Positions 7,666-16,033 are shown, counted from the stretch's first letter. The stretch: 64,000 nt of DNA from Tsukamurella paurometabola DSM 20162 (GCF_000092225.1 NC_014158.1:248001-312000), one strand, 5' to 3'. Program-made: numbers and translations. The notes: a model not told the origin generated them from the letters alone.

Positions 7666-8412
7666 CTACAGGGCGATAACACGCCGGGCGATCTCCTCCG
7701 CGGAGGGCGAGGACAACTCTCCAACGATCCTGCCGTCGGAGAGAAAGACCACCCGGCTGGTGTTCGCAGCAACGATGGGATCGTGGGTAGCTACAACCAT
7801 CGCACTGCCGGCTGCAACAACGTCCTTAAACAGTGAGGTGACATTCGCTGCGTTCGTCGAATCCAGTGCACCCGTCGGCTCGTCCGCGAACACTATCGTG
7901 GGCTTGCTCATCAAGGAGCGGGCGATGGCGACACGCTGCGCCTCGCCGCCCGAAAGGTCTTCGACCAGACGCGACCCCATCGCCGCCAGTCCTACCGTCT
8001 CTAGCGCAGCGGTCTTCTCGGCGGACGTGTAGCGCCGCCCGCGGATGCGCCCGGCAACATCGAGATTGTCGGCGACACTGAGATTCTCGATAAGGTTCAA
8101 GCCCTGGAATATGAAACCCACGGGTCCACGGCGGACCAGTGCCCGCCCCTTCTCCCCTAGGTCGTCTATGCGGGTGCCAGCCACAGAAACCGATCCCGCC
8201 GTCGGCTGCAGGAGCCCACCACCAAGCTTGAGCAGCGAACTCTTGCCGGAGCCAGACCGGCCCATGACCGCAACTGACTCCCCTGCCCTGACAGTAAGGT
8301 TCACGTCCTTGACGATCGTTGACGACGGATGGCCGGCAGCGTAGGTCAACCCGCAGATCTGCAATACGGCAGCACCACTTGATTGCACATTGGGGGAGAC
8401 TTGGTAGGTCAC
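7666..8412 (-). CDS. ABC transporter ATP-binding protein of the lanthipeptide operon
   Basis: The product has 248 aa if started at the GTG at 8412. Walker A (GRSGSGKSS), Q-loop (FIFQGLN), signature (LSGGEAQRVAIARSL), Walker B (IVFADEPTGALD) and the switch His (THDP) are all present, as in MacB/LolD-type ATPases. A longer in-frame start at 8481 exists, but its extra 23 codons lie over the lanthipeptide precursor gene in another frame; the GTG 5 nt after the precursor stop is the better choice. It is coupled to the FtsX-type permease that follows. Confidence 0.88.
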   Translation of the reverse strand: MTYQVSPNVQSSGAAVLQICGLTYAAGHPSSTIVKDVNLTVRAGESVAVMGRSGSGKSSLLKLGGGLLQPTAGSVSVAGTRIDDLGEKGRALVRRGPVGFIFQGLNLIENLSVADNLDVAGRIRGRRYTSAEKTAALETVGLAAMGSRLVEDLSGGEAQRVAIARSLMSKPTIVFADEPTGALDSTNAANVTSLFKDVVAAGSAMVVATHDPIVAANTSRVVFLSDGRIVGELSSPSAEEIARRVIAL

Positions 8413-8417
8413 GGACT

Positions 8418-8543
8418 TCAGAAGCAGCCAGCGCTCGATGTGCTCCAGCTTTGGTGGCACCCCGAACTCCACGTTGACCAACTGCTGCGCGAGGTGTCGC
8501 TCTCGGCGTAGTCGAGCTTCTGCAGATCTAGGATGTGCGTCAT
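8418..8543 (-). CDS. Class III lanthipeptide precursor (LanA), 41 aa
   Basis: The ATG at 8543 lies 5 nt behind a GGAGG site and 23 nt after the synthetase stop. The leader MTHILDLQKLD carries the ILDLQ-type helix that class III synthetases bind. The core is Ser/Trp/Cys-rich with two near repeats, SWSTWSSGC (residues 21-29) and SWSTSSAGC (residues 32-40), read as S23-x-x-S26-x-x-C29 and S34-x-x-S37-x-x-C40. Ser-x-x-Ser-x(2-5)-Cys is the known substrate pattern for labionin, or for methyllanthionine/lanthionine rings. The product thus probably has two such rings and a single C-terminal Phe. Ring chemistry and cleavage site are inference. Confidence 0.88.
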   Translation of the reverse strand: MTHILDLQKLDYAESDTSRSSWSTWSSGCHQSWSTSSAGCF

Positions 8544-8566
8544 ATGAACCTCCAGGTTGTGTGTAA

Positions 8567-11257
8567 CTAGTTGATGGTGATCGGTTGGCTTGTTCTAGGC
8601 GACAACAGACGATGTGGATTCGCTACAGGAAGCCAATCCAATAGATGCGACGAGTCAGCTAGCGCGGGCAGCAGACCAGCAGCACCGTGTGCGTAGTCCA
8701 CCGCCAGACGCCGTCCTCCGTCGCCGGAGGACAAAAGACCGCTGGGGCTGTGAAACAGGAAAGGTGCCAGCAATTCAAGCGGATTCATAGCTGTTCGCGG
8801 CGGGCCCAGTAGCTCGGTGAACATCCGTTCTGCGACGAGTAAGCCGGACATGCCTTTGAGCAGGCCTGGGTACAGGCAAGACCGAACGTGACAGGCTCGC
8901 CGAACCCGATGCAGAACATGCACATGGTCCGCGGTCAACGGTTCGCCCGTCAACTGATGCATGACAGCGACAGCAACACCCACCCCCGCCGACCCGCTGC
9001 CCAGATACGGATACAGGGCACCACGCGACCGCACGTGCAGCGAGCCGTCCGGAGCCTCAACCAGAGTATCGACCGCCGCATCGACAAGCGTCCGGCCGGA
9101 CGAGCGCAGCGCGGCCGCATCCACCCCAGGGCACAGAGACAGCAACAACAGGCCCACCGCCAGCCCGGCCATCCCATCGAACAACCCTGGGGAGCCATTC
9201 AATGCTCGCTCCACAGCAGGGCCGGCAGTCAGAGTATCCGCTAGTTCCGCGATTTCGGACGCGATGGAACTGTCGCCGCCGCTCTGGCAGATCGAGGCCA
9301 CTGCGGCCGCTATTCCGCCCGCACCGTCGGCCAGCCCGTAGCGTCCGGAGCGTCGGGCCGCGCCGGCGCACCCCGATACGAGCGCGCTCACAGACTCCCG
9401 TGGTGCGCCGAGCTCCCACAGCGCGCAGGCCATTCCGGTTCGGCCCGTCAGCAATGAAAAATCTTCCGAAGACTGGTACAGCGCCTGGAACTGATCGAGC
9501 TCCGCTACGAACACGCGACGCTGCCGCACGCACGGAGCCTGTCGGTTGAGCATAAGCATCACACCGGCAGCGCCATGTCCAACAGACGCAAGTCCGAGTG
9601 CGGTGCCGTACATCGCCGGCGACCCCGGGTAGACACAATCGTCTCGACTCGCGGTGCGGGATCGAAGAATGCCCGTGACAAGGTCTGCGCGAACCTCCTT
9701 AGAGTTGGAGCACGACGGCAGCCACGCCGAACGCACAGCCGCCGCCCGCGCACGCGCAACAGATCGCTGGAGTGGCGAGCCGAAAATAGCGTCAATACGT
9801 TCGATCGCCTCAACGCTCTGTGTGCCGAATACGTCACGAATGTATTTCTTCTGCCCGTCCCAAAGCGTATCGCTTACTGAGGATAGCGGAGTCACGGGGT
9901 GGAACATATGAACGATCGACCTGACAACGGCATACCCGTCCCGTTGCTGCGCGCTGAACTCGTCGTCGATCCCAGATACGAAACCCGGCGTGCCGATAAA
10001 TCGAGCTGGCGGCGGCGACCCAGTATCGTTGAAAATCGAATGTGCGAGCTCAAGATCTATGAGCGTGACACGCAAGGAGGCGTTCGGTAGCTCAGGATCA
10101 TAGTCAACGAAAATATTGCGCGGCTGTACATCTACAAGCGCATACCCCCTACGGTGGGCTTCGCGAACCGCCTCACTGACTTGGTTGGCGATACTCAATG
10201 CCTCGCACACGTAATCGTCGACAGAGGCAGTCGTAGGATACGGAAAATTCCGTGCCACCCAGTCGTAGAGAGTGTTCCCGTCAACGAAGTCGATCTGAAC
10301 AAACCGATGCCCACCTGCCTGAAACGTCCTTTGCGCATCGACGATTCCGGGCACAGACCGAAGCGCGACAAGTGCATTGTACTCCACCAGTAGACGATCT
10401 GCGGCATCATTGCCAGTCGCCGGATCAACCGCAACGTGCGGACGACCTTCCTTCAGCACAACATTGGTATCCGGCGCGTCCCTGTGTCTCGCCAAGTAAA
10501 CGCCGCCGGAGTTTGCGAAATGCATCGCCGAGATGACTTCGTACGGAAAGTCATGCCCTGTAATCAGAGAGACACCACCAACGCGGGAATCCACAATATC
10601 CCGCAAAAATTCAGGGATTTTAGAGCGCGACGGTGGCATGAAATACGGGACACGATGATCGGGCACATCGCGCGACTCGTCATCGCGGATAACCGCCACC
10701 GACTCCCCATCAATAACGGCCGTTCGCGAACGGAATCCCCCATATCGCAGAAACACAGGACTATCGCGCCAGCGAATATCGGATAGTATGTATGGCCCCA
10801 CAAAGCTCGCCAACTGATCCTCAAGTTCGACCAGCAGCGATTCAAGCTCCACATCTTCTTGGCGAGGGTATATGGTAATAAATTTCCCTGATCCGCCACG
10901 ATCCGCGTACTTGGCGTTGCTCCGGACGACTGCGGCCATGTCAGGAAGGTGCTTGAAAGGTAAGCCGCGGCGAAGACAGACATCGGCCACCCGTGCAAGC
11001 ACCTGAGCAGCCTGACTCGGAACCGTACTGACGTGAATCTTCCACCCCTGATCAGGAAGACGAGCATCCGGCGGAACATAGTTCATCCAGCCGTTGACCA
11101 GCACCGATGTCCATTCATCACTGCATGGAATCGAAAACCGATTCGCGCTCACGTCCCCATCACGGCCACCGCGCAAGTACAGAGGAAGTTCGTAGAAGAA
11201 GTAGCCGCGGGAGTCAATACAACAGTCCTCCGGTGCAATGGATCTTGACAGCACCAC
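8567..11257 (-). CDS. Class III lanthipeptide synthetase (LanKC)
   Basis: The product has 896 aa from a GTG with a GGAGGGG site. It has three domains. An N-terminal lyase region (about 1-200) ends in FLRYGGF (169-175), typical of class III enzymes. A Ser/Thr-kinase-like domain (about 245-500) has Lys269 in VVLKEG, Asp376 and Asn381 in LVDVQPRNIF, and IDLE (400-403) in place of DFG. A LanC-like cyclase follows (from ~555), with GHGAAGV, GLADGAGGIAA and YPGLLKGMSGL. The kinase phosphorylates Ser/Thr, the lyase eliminates phosphate and the cyclase forms thioether rings. It heads the operon with the precursor and an ABC exporter. Confidence 0.93.
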   Translation of the reverse strand: MVLSRSIAPEDCCIDSRGYFFYELPLYLRGGRDGDVSANRFSIPCSDEWTSVLVNGWMNYVPPDARLPDQGWKIHVSTVPSQAAQVLARVADVCLRRGLPFKHLPDMAAVVRSNAKYADRGGSGKFITIYPRQEDVELESLLVELEDQLASFVGPYILSDIRWRDSPVFLRYGGFRSRTAVIDGESVAVIRDDESRDVPDHRVPYFMPPSRSKIPEFLRDIVDSRVGGVSLITGHDFPYEVISAMHFANSGGVYLARHRDAPDTNVVLKEGRPHVAVDPATGNDAADRLLVEYNALVALRSVPGIVDAQRTFQAGGHRFVQIDFVDGNTLYDWVARNFPYPTTASVDDYVCEALSIANQVSEAVREAHRRGYALVDVQPRNIFVDYDPELPNASLRVTLIDLELAHSIFNDTGSPPPARFIGTPGFVSGIDDEFSAQQRDGYAVVRSIVHMFHPVTPLSSVSDTLWDGQKKYIRDVFGTQSVEAIERIDAIFGSPLQRSVARARAAAVRSAWLPSCSNSKEVRADLVTGILRSRTASRDDCVYPGSPAMYGTALGLASVGHGAAGVMLMLNRQAPCVRQRRVFVAELDQFQALYQSSEDFSLLTGRTGMACALWELGAPRESVSALVSGCAGAARRSGRYGLADGAGGIAAAVASICQSGGDSSIASEIAELADTLTAGPAVERALNGSPGLFDGMAGLAVGLLLLSLCPGVDAAALRSSGRTLVDAAVDTLVEAPDGSLHVRSRGALYPYLGSGSAGVGVAVAVMHQLTGEPLTADHVHVLHRVRRACHVRSCLYPGLLKGMSGLLVAERMFTELLGPPRTAMNPLELLAPFLFHSPSGLLSSGDGGRRLAVDYAHGAAGLLPALADSSHLLDWLPVANPHRLLSPRTSQPITIN

Positions 11258-11282
11258 CTAGCCCCCTCCAACTGCTGGTCGA

Positions 11283-11636
11283 CTACGAAGCGCGGTGGAC
11301 AAACGAAGAGACAAGATCGCCGTTGGCTGACTTACGTGTCACCAACAAGCCCGTCGATCCGGGCACATCGCCGTCGACCGACTTGATCCCGGCAGAACCG
11401 TCCGCGGCTGCAAACATCAGTGCTTCGAACGAGTCTCGTCCACGAGCGGTCGCGGCGATGGTTTCTTCGCCTGGCCTGCTTATCGTGAAACGGCAGGACC
11501 ACGTCGCTGAGTCCAGCACTGGAGCCCAAATCCTCAGAGTGGCAACACCGCCAGAGGTCTCAATCGACTTCTCGGCAATCGGACTACTCCCCTGAGGAGC
11601 CCCCTGCTCAGATATGTCGTTCACTAGCTCAGGCAC
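11283..11636 (-). CDS. Hypothetical protein, 117 aa (possibly DUF6968-like)
   Basis: The GTG at 11636 overlaps the stop of the secreted protein gene upstream; a second GTG at 11624 is possible. The core IAEKSIETSGGVATLRIWAP, then WSCRFTISRPG and RGRDSFEALMFAA resembles small DUF6968-type domains, but I hold this with low confidence. It ends 25 nt before the LanKC start on the same strand, so it may be part of the lanthipeptide operon. Confidence 0.55.
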   Translation of the reverse strand: MPELVNDISEQGAPQGSSPIAEKSIETSGGVATLRIWAPVLDSATWSCRFTISRPGEETIAATARGRDSFEALMFAAADGSAGIKSVDGDVPGSTGLLVTRKSANGDLVSSFVHRAS

Positions 11637-11860
11637 TGCCGCAGATTCTCACGAGCAGCGTAGAAGCACGGCGCCGCATCCCTGCCGGACGCCGCGATGC
11701 CGTTGCAGTAGTCCACTGTGCTGTCATACAGGGCGTAACAGTCGGAGACGTGGTCAGCGCTCGCGATGGGTGCGGCGAGGAAGCCGCCCGAGAGAACGAT
11801 CGCTGCCGCGGCCCCTACTCCCGCAATTCGTCGACGGATCTGGTTCACGGTAGTCCCCAA
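11624..11860 (-). CDS. Small secreted protein, 78 aa
   Basis: A Sec signal peptide is clear: basic start (NQIRRRIAG), hydrophobic core (AAAAIVLSGGFLAAP) and an ASA-D cleavage site at about residue 35. The mature ~43 residues contain four cysteines in the pattern C-x10-C-x11-C-x9-C, so probably two disulfides. It overlaps the next gene by 13 nt and could be the first gene of the lanthipeptide operon. Function unknown. Confidence 0.68.
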   Translation of the reverse strand: MGTTVNQIRRRIAGVGAAAAIVLSGGFLAAPIASADHVSDCYALYDSTVDYCNGIAASGRDAAPCFYAARENLRQCLS

Positions 11861-12217
11861 TCAGTGATGTAGTGAGCAGAACGAATGATCTCGCTCCAGG
11901 CTCTCACGCTGGCTGCCCTAGCGCAACAGCAACTTTCGCGCTCTGTAAGTAGTGGGCGTAGCCGCTGATCGGTATGCAGGCTTAATAGCCCTGCTGGCCC
12001 CTGTCGACGCCAGTTGGCGCAACCACTTAGGTCTTGTTGCTTGTCTCAGCTACGACATCAGTAGACGATCAGTAGTGGGCTACGAGCCTGGTTCCGACTA
12101 GACGGCTTAGGGCAATGGGGGGCGACTCCCTCGGTCGCAACGGATACGTACCGGATACGGTACTGATCAGTATCGTGTAGGTCTGTGCGGCACTTAATTC
12201 GGTGCTATCCTGAGGGT
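11861..12217. promoter_or_regulatory. Intergenic region with palindrome TACTGATCAGTA at 12161-12172
   Basis: This region separates the minus-strand lanthipeptide block from the plus-strand Phd-fusion gene and must hold promoters for both. Forty-six nucleotides before the Phd-fusion start lies a perfect 12-bp palindrome (12161-12172), next to a TACCG/CGGTA repeat. Because the encoded protein starts with a Phd DNA-binding domain, this is a natural operator candidate. Confidence 0.5.
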
Positions 12218-12799
12218 ATGGACATGCTCACAGTCACACAAGCCAAGGCCGACCTATCCGGTTTGGTGAAGTCGGCCGAACGGGGCTCGACGACGACCAT
12301 CACCGTCAACGGCAGGCCCGCTGCCCGGATTGTCCCTGCTGACGCGCCTGCACCGGCGGACGCAGGCGGGCCTTGGACGCTCGTCACCAGCAACGCCTCG
12401 AACTACCTGCCATGGCCCCTCACGCCCGCAGGTTTCGTCGACAAGCATCGCGGCGGGAGCCCGGAAGATGCGCAGCGCAGCTTGATCGAGGAAGGCAAGG
12501 TCGCCGGCGGTTTCGAGACACTCCTCAAGGCGTGGGCCCGCTCTGATGATCGTGGCCGCGAGTTCGCGGCACAGTGGCTCAACCTCAATACAGGCGCCTC
12601 GATTATTGCGGTTCCGTCGGGCGACTACTGGCGCGGATCTGGTTCGTACAGGTACTTCTTCACTCTCGGAGAGGGGAGGCAGATCCTCGAGCTCGAGGAA
12701 TGGTCGGCTGGCCTGCTCACCTGGCATGACAGCAGCGCCGCTTTCCACGCCGCCTACGCCCAGGCCGTCGAACTCGGCAATCGCCGACTGTCGGCGTAG
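12218..12799 (+). CDS. Phd-type antitoxin domain fused to an unknown C-terminal domain, 193 aa
   Basis: Residues 1-50 are a clear Phd/YefM domain (LTVTQAKADLSGLVKSAE, then VNGRPAARIVPAD). The next ~140 residues are a separate domain with many aromatic residues (FAAQWLNLNTG, SGDYWRGSGSYRYFFTLGEG, LLTWHDSSAAF) that I do not recognise. Normal Phd antitoxins are 75-95 aa and are followed by a RelE or Doc toxin; neither is here. The C-terminal domain may be a fused toxin or a toxin-sequestering module. The ATG at 12218 is chosen for position next to the Phd motif. Confidence 0.75.
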   Translation: MDMLTVTQAKADLSGLVKSAERGSTTTITVNGRPAARIVPADAPAPADAGGPWTLVTSNASNYLPWPLTPAGFVDKHRGGSPEDAQRSLIEEGKVAGGFETLLKAWARSDDRGREFAAQWLNLNTGASIIAVPSGDYWRGSGSYRYFFTLGEGRQILELEEWSAGLLTWHDSSAAFHAAYAQAVELGNRRLSA

Positions 12800-12841
12800 C
12801 GGCGGGCAGCATTCAAACGAGCGCAGGAGGACTTGAGACCG

Positions 12842-13657
12842 GTGACCGACGACAGCACCAGTCCCGCGGGCGGTAACGCGGCAGACGAACGGCCACGGCG
12901 TCGGCCCTGGTGGCAGCTTTACGAGGCGAACAGCCTGGTCGGGCTTGCCTTCGCTGGCATGCTCTGGGTGGTCGCGTTTTCGGCGTACCTGATGGCTCCT
13001 CAGGACGACTACCAAGTCGGTCAGGCATCTGCCCCGGCGGTCATAGGGTTCCTCATCCTGGGCTTGATCGTGGTGGCCCTTGTCGTGGGCATCACGATCA
13101 TGTTTGGCGCGTCCGTGCGCGAGGTGCGGCGGCGGCTCGGGTTCACGCGTCCGCGGGGCCGCGCGGGATGGCGCTGGGCATGGATCCTGGTCGCTATCGG
13201 CCTGGGGATCGTGATCCGCATGGAGCTCGTTCCCGCCATTGGAGATCTGTGGCCCAGCATCAAGATCCAGAGCGATGCGCAGAGGGCGGCCGATGATCTC
13301 CGAGATCTCCAGCTGGCCGCCCCGGCGTGGATGGTCTGGACTCACGCCGCGGGCGAGGAACTGATATTTCGATGCCCGGTCGTCGCCGCGGCTGTGTGGG
13401 CTTTCGGTGACGGGCCTCTGCGTTGGCGTCAGGTGCCGCGCGTGTGCGTCGCTGTGGTCGCCGCCGTGGTGGCGGTGACGTCTGTTCTGTTTGGGCTCGC
13501 ACACGTCGAGTTCAGCTGGTACAACGTGGCCGCTGCCGGCGTGATGGGACTCGCCTGCGCAGTCGTCGCAGTCGTCACCCGGTCGATCTGGCCCGCGGCC
13601 GCCTTACACGCCGCATACAACACGTTCTCGATCGCTTCGATGACGCGGCTCTGGTGA
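12842..13657 (+). CDS. CPBP-family intramembrane glutamic endopeptidase (CAAX protease-like)
   Basis: The product has 271 aa from the GTG at 12842, 11 nt behind AGGAGG; a TTG at 12833 is too close to that site. It has about seven hydrophobic segments. The three CPBP motifs are present: EELIFR (EExxxR), FGLAHVEFS (FxxxH) and LHAAYN (HxxxN). Bacterial relatives process membrane proteins or peptides and often confer self-immunity to bacteriocins. Whether it acts with the lanthipeptide locus a kilobase away is open; the strand and the intervening gene argue against one operon. Confidence 0.85.
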   Translation: MTDDSTSPAGGNAADERPRRRPWWQLYEANSLVGLAFAGMLWVVAFSAYLMAPQDDYQVGQASAPAVIGFLILGLIVVALVVGITIMFGASVREVRRRLGFTRPRGRAGWRWAWILVAIGLGIVIRMELVPAIGDLWPSIKIQSDAQRAADDLRDLQLAAPAWMVWTHAAGEELIFRCPVVAAAVWAFGDGPLRWRQVPRVCVAVVAAVVAVTSVLFGLAHVEFSWYNVAAAGVMGLACAVVAVVTRSIWPAAALHAAYNTFSIASMTRLW

Positions 13658-13720
13658 GCGGGCGCCAGCTCCTTCGCAGCGTAGTAAGCGCTGCCACCGA
13701 CTATGCGAAAGGTTGATTGC

Positions 13721-14053
13721 ATGGCCACTTTCCTGAACGTCTTCGGGACGCTGCTGACGTGTTGGCTTTATGCCCTGATCTTCGGTGGCGTGGTGATGCT
13801 GGTGTGGTGGGTCCTCCCGCGCCCGATCCTTTACGCGCTCGCTCGCCGCGGCAGTGGCCCGGCGGTCGCGGTGCTGCGGGTGGCGCGTGTCTTCGAGCGT
13901 GCGTACTTCATCGTTCTGTTTCCGGTGCTGCTCGTGCTGTTCCTGCTGCCGCTGAACAATCCGCGGTTGCAGGCGAACATCATCTACACCTTCTGGGCCT
14001 CGCGCGAGCTGGGCGCCTACTCGCGGCGCCGGCGCGCAAGCCGCCCGTTCTAA
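13721..14053 (+). CDS. Membrane protein, 110 aa, unknown
   Basis: The ATG at 13721 is preferred to one six codons upstream. Two hydrophobic segments (about residues 10-32 and 65-86) are separated by a basic loop, and the C terminus is Arg-rich (SRRRRASR). It follows the CPBP protease by 63 nt on the same strand and overlaps the convergent HNH gene by 4 nt. No family was recognised. Confidence 0.55.
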   Translation: MATFLNVFGTLLTCWLYALIFGGVVMLVWWVLPRPILYALARRGSGPAVAVLRVARVFERAYFIVLFPVLLVLFLLPLNNPRLQANIIYTFWASRELGAYSRRRRASRPF

Positions 14054-14622
14054 AACAACGGCAGCGTGACCGCGGCGGTAGCGTGGTTGGTGCGGATCTT
14101 GCGGTACTCGCCGGCGTCGAATCCGTCGATGACGAGTGCCCGGACGGCGCGGGAGTGATCTGCACGGCGGGCGGAGTCGACGACGGTTTCGCTGTTGTGG
14201 TGCCGGCCGGAGTTGATCGCGTGGATCAGGTTCGCTGATTGGGTTGAGGCGTGGACGTGGTCGGTCGCGATCCGCACGCACAGCGGTTCGTTGCAGTGGT
14301 GTTCGAGCACGCCTTCGTCGGGGAGTGCGCCGTGATGTGTCCAGAACGCGAACCGGTGCGCGGAGACGGTGACGGGTTTGCTTGTCCCGGGCAGGGTGAT
14401 GGTGACGCGGCCGTAGCCGTCGGGGGTGGAGATCGCGCCGGTGAAGATCACGCATCCGGTTTCGATCGGCACCAGCTTGGCTGTGAATGCGGTGATCGCC
14501 CGCGGGGGCGGCGCGGTGGTGAAAGCGCGCCGCGGCGCAGGCCCCGCCGCTGCGGGGCGGCCTGACGACCTCGCCGGGGGCGCAGGCATTCCCGGTAGCG
14601 TGGGCTCTTCCCATTCAGCCAT
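14050..14622 (-). CDS. HNH endonuclease
   Basis: The product has 190 aa. The central block GYGRVTITL, then AHRFAFWTHHGALP, then VLEHHCNEPLCVR and HVHASTQSANL is the HNH signature of phage and plasmid homing-type nucleases, with the metal-binding His/Asn residues in the EHHCN...HV part. The N-terminal 45 residues are Pro/Ala-rich and probably disordered. The role in this element is not evident; such genes occur as free-standing selfish genes or as nicking enzymes. Confidence 0.82.
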   Translation of the reverse strand: MAEWEEPTLPGMPAPPARSSGRPAAAGPAPRRAFTTAPPPRAITAFTAKLVPIETGCVIFTGAISTPDGYGRVTITLPGTSKPVTVSAHRFAFWTHHGALPDEGVLEHHCNEPLCVRIATDHVHASTQSANLIHAINSGRHHNSETVVDSARRADHSRAVRALVIDGFDAGEYRKIRTNHATAAVTLPLF

Positions 14623-14685
14623 GGCGAGTGCTCGTCTTCTCCCATTCGCGGGTTCGTCACTAGCAGCCGCACCGCATCGCCGTGA

Positions 14686-15237
14686 TCACGTGCGCTGTGC
14701 TCGGAGATGCGCTGCCCGGATGTGGAGGCCGCGAGCATCAACGACATACTCTCGTTCGAGGTCGTGGCACCGGCTCAGATCCAGAATAATTCGCGACCGG
14801 GGAACTGTTGCCACCCATACCTGCCCTGGCGCTCGGCGCGGACCTTGTCGGGTCTGCGCGAAGTGCTCTGCGCAGCCATAGATCGGTGTCCACGACAGGC
14901 CGTCTCGATTCGCGGCCGCCGCCCCTCGAAACAGTCGCAACGCTCGCCCGTATCGCCACGTGCGGGCGGGAAACTGGAACCGGGCGTCCAGAAACGCAGT
15001 CCGCCAGGCGTCCAGGCTCAGCGCCTGGTCTGTGCCCTCGATCTTGTACATCCACAGCAGAGGCAGTAGATCGCCCAGCTCCTCCGGCGATAGTGGCCGT
15101 GTTTGCAGCAACTCTGCCAGGCGGTCTGGCCACTGGCGATATAAGCCGTCGCAGAACAGCCGCCGGACATCCTTCGGTAGCGCGTCGAAAACGCTGTGCA
15201 CTTCACGCAAGACAGGCCCTGGAATACCTCGACGCAT
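14686..15237 (-). CDS. Hypothetical protein, about 183 aa
   Basis: The frame is open from 15270; the ATG at 15237 (MRRGIPGPVLREV) is my choice. The protein is soluble-looking and Arg-rich. The C-terminal half (GLSWTPIYGCAEHFAQ, then GQVWVATVPRSRIILDL) resembles a short ADP-ribosyl/PIN-free fold of the kind found in plasmid proteins of unknown function; I do not assign a family. It is one of a run of minus-strand genes between the HNH gene and the relaxase. Confidence 0.5.
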   Translation of the reverse strand: MRRGIPGPVLREVHSVFDALPKDVRRLFCDGLYRQWPDRLAELLQTRPLSPEELGDLLPLLWMYKIEGTDQALSLDAWRTAFLDARFQFPARTWRYGRALRLFRGAAAANRDGLSWTPIYGCAEHFAQTRQGPRRAPGQVWVATVPRSRIILDLSRCHDLEREYVVDARGLHIRAAHLRAQRT

Positions 15238-15396
15238 CCTAAGCCACTTCCCTCGCGCTCGCACTCGCATATCAGTCCAGCGCCAGCGTGACAGGGCTCT
15301 GCACGGGCGGGAGCACGCTCGCCAAAAAATCCGGCAGCGATGGTGCGCAGCACCGCCCCAGCGATCCGACCTCGATCACCGGAACAGCTGCCGACC

Positions 15397-15804
15397 TCAC
15401 TGCTCTAGCCCCTGCACGCCTGTGCCGGAATCGGCTGCCCCGTCAGCGTCCGGCCCGTCGCCCTGCTCCGATTCCGTCACGCTGCCGCCGGTACCTTCGT
15501 GCTCGGTGTTGGGCGTGTAGTCCAGGACAGCGCGAACCTCAGCTGCCTTAACCCCGATCAGCTTCGCGATCGCGGCCGCGCTCATGCCGTCGGTGTCGAC
15601 GAGCACCGCGAGCGCGTCACGCTGCGCGGTGCGGTGCTTAATCTCGCCGCGCTCGATCAGCCGAGCGAGCTTGTCTTCCTCGTCGAAGTACGTCGCGACT
15701 GCGGCGATCTGCCGCTGCTCGCGCGCAACCTGATCCGCGCGACTTGCTTCAACGCGTGCACGGGCACGCTGGCGGGCGGTGAGCCGGCTTGTGGTGGTGG
15801 ACAT
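15397..15804 (-). CDS. Hypothetical DNA-associated protein upstream of the relaxase, 135 aa
   Basis: The ATG at 15804 has an AAGGAG site; longer frames upstream lack one. Residues 1-60 are a charged helix rich in Arg/Ala/Gln (RQRARARVEASRADQVAREQ), residues 75-105 look like a helix-turn-helix (GMSAAAIAKLIGVKAAEVRA), and the tail is acidic. Genes of this size and plan next to TraA-type relaxases often encode relaxosome accessory proteins. That role is inferred only from fold and divergent position. Confidence 0.6.
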   Translation of the reverse strand: MSTTTSRLTARQRARARVEASRADQVAREQRQIAAVATYFDEEDKLARLIERGEIKHRTAQRDALAVLVDTDGMSAAAIAKLIGVKAAEVRAVLDYTPNTEHEGTGGSVTESEQGDGPDADGAADSGTGVQGLEQ

Positions 15805-16008
15805 CTTCGGTGATTCTCCTTCGCGCATTGCTGCATCGTTATCGGAGGGCCTCACCACGGCGCCATGAGCACGGAATCGAACCGGCCTCGAACCTGACAC
15901 AAACCCCGTGCCGGTTGGGCGCACCACCTGGCGCCGCCGGAAGATCGCTCACTACCGAGGGTATCGCACACCCCGCCGGGCCGTCTCCCCCAGCGCATTC
16001 CGCGAACG

Positions 16009-16033
16009 CTGACACTGACACTGACACTGACAC
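16009..16033 (+). repeat. Tandem hexamer CTGACA, about four copies
   Basis: Four consecutive copies of CTGACA plus a partial fifth are read directly from the sequence. The repeat could be a protein-binding iteron of the transfer origin or simply a slippage array. Confidence 0.75.

Noticed and set aside
12254-13504. 416-codon minus-strand frame opposite the Phd-fusion and CPBP genes
   Set aside because: Its composition (His, Arg, Pro, Gly) is typical of an antisense shadow in GC-rich DNA; the plus-strand genes have clear domain motifs.
13604-14614. 336-codon minus-strand frame overlapping the HNH gene in another frame
   Set aside because: Extremely Arg/His/Pro-rich; the HNH frame on the same strand has the family motifs.
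16009-16033. CTGACA array considered as a CRISPR or centromere-like repeat
   Set aside because: The units are 6 bp and contiguous without spacers, so it is not a CRISPR; no ParB-like gene is near, so a partition site is not supported.
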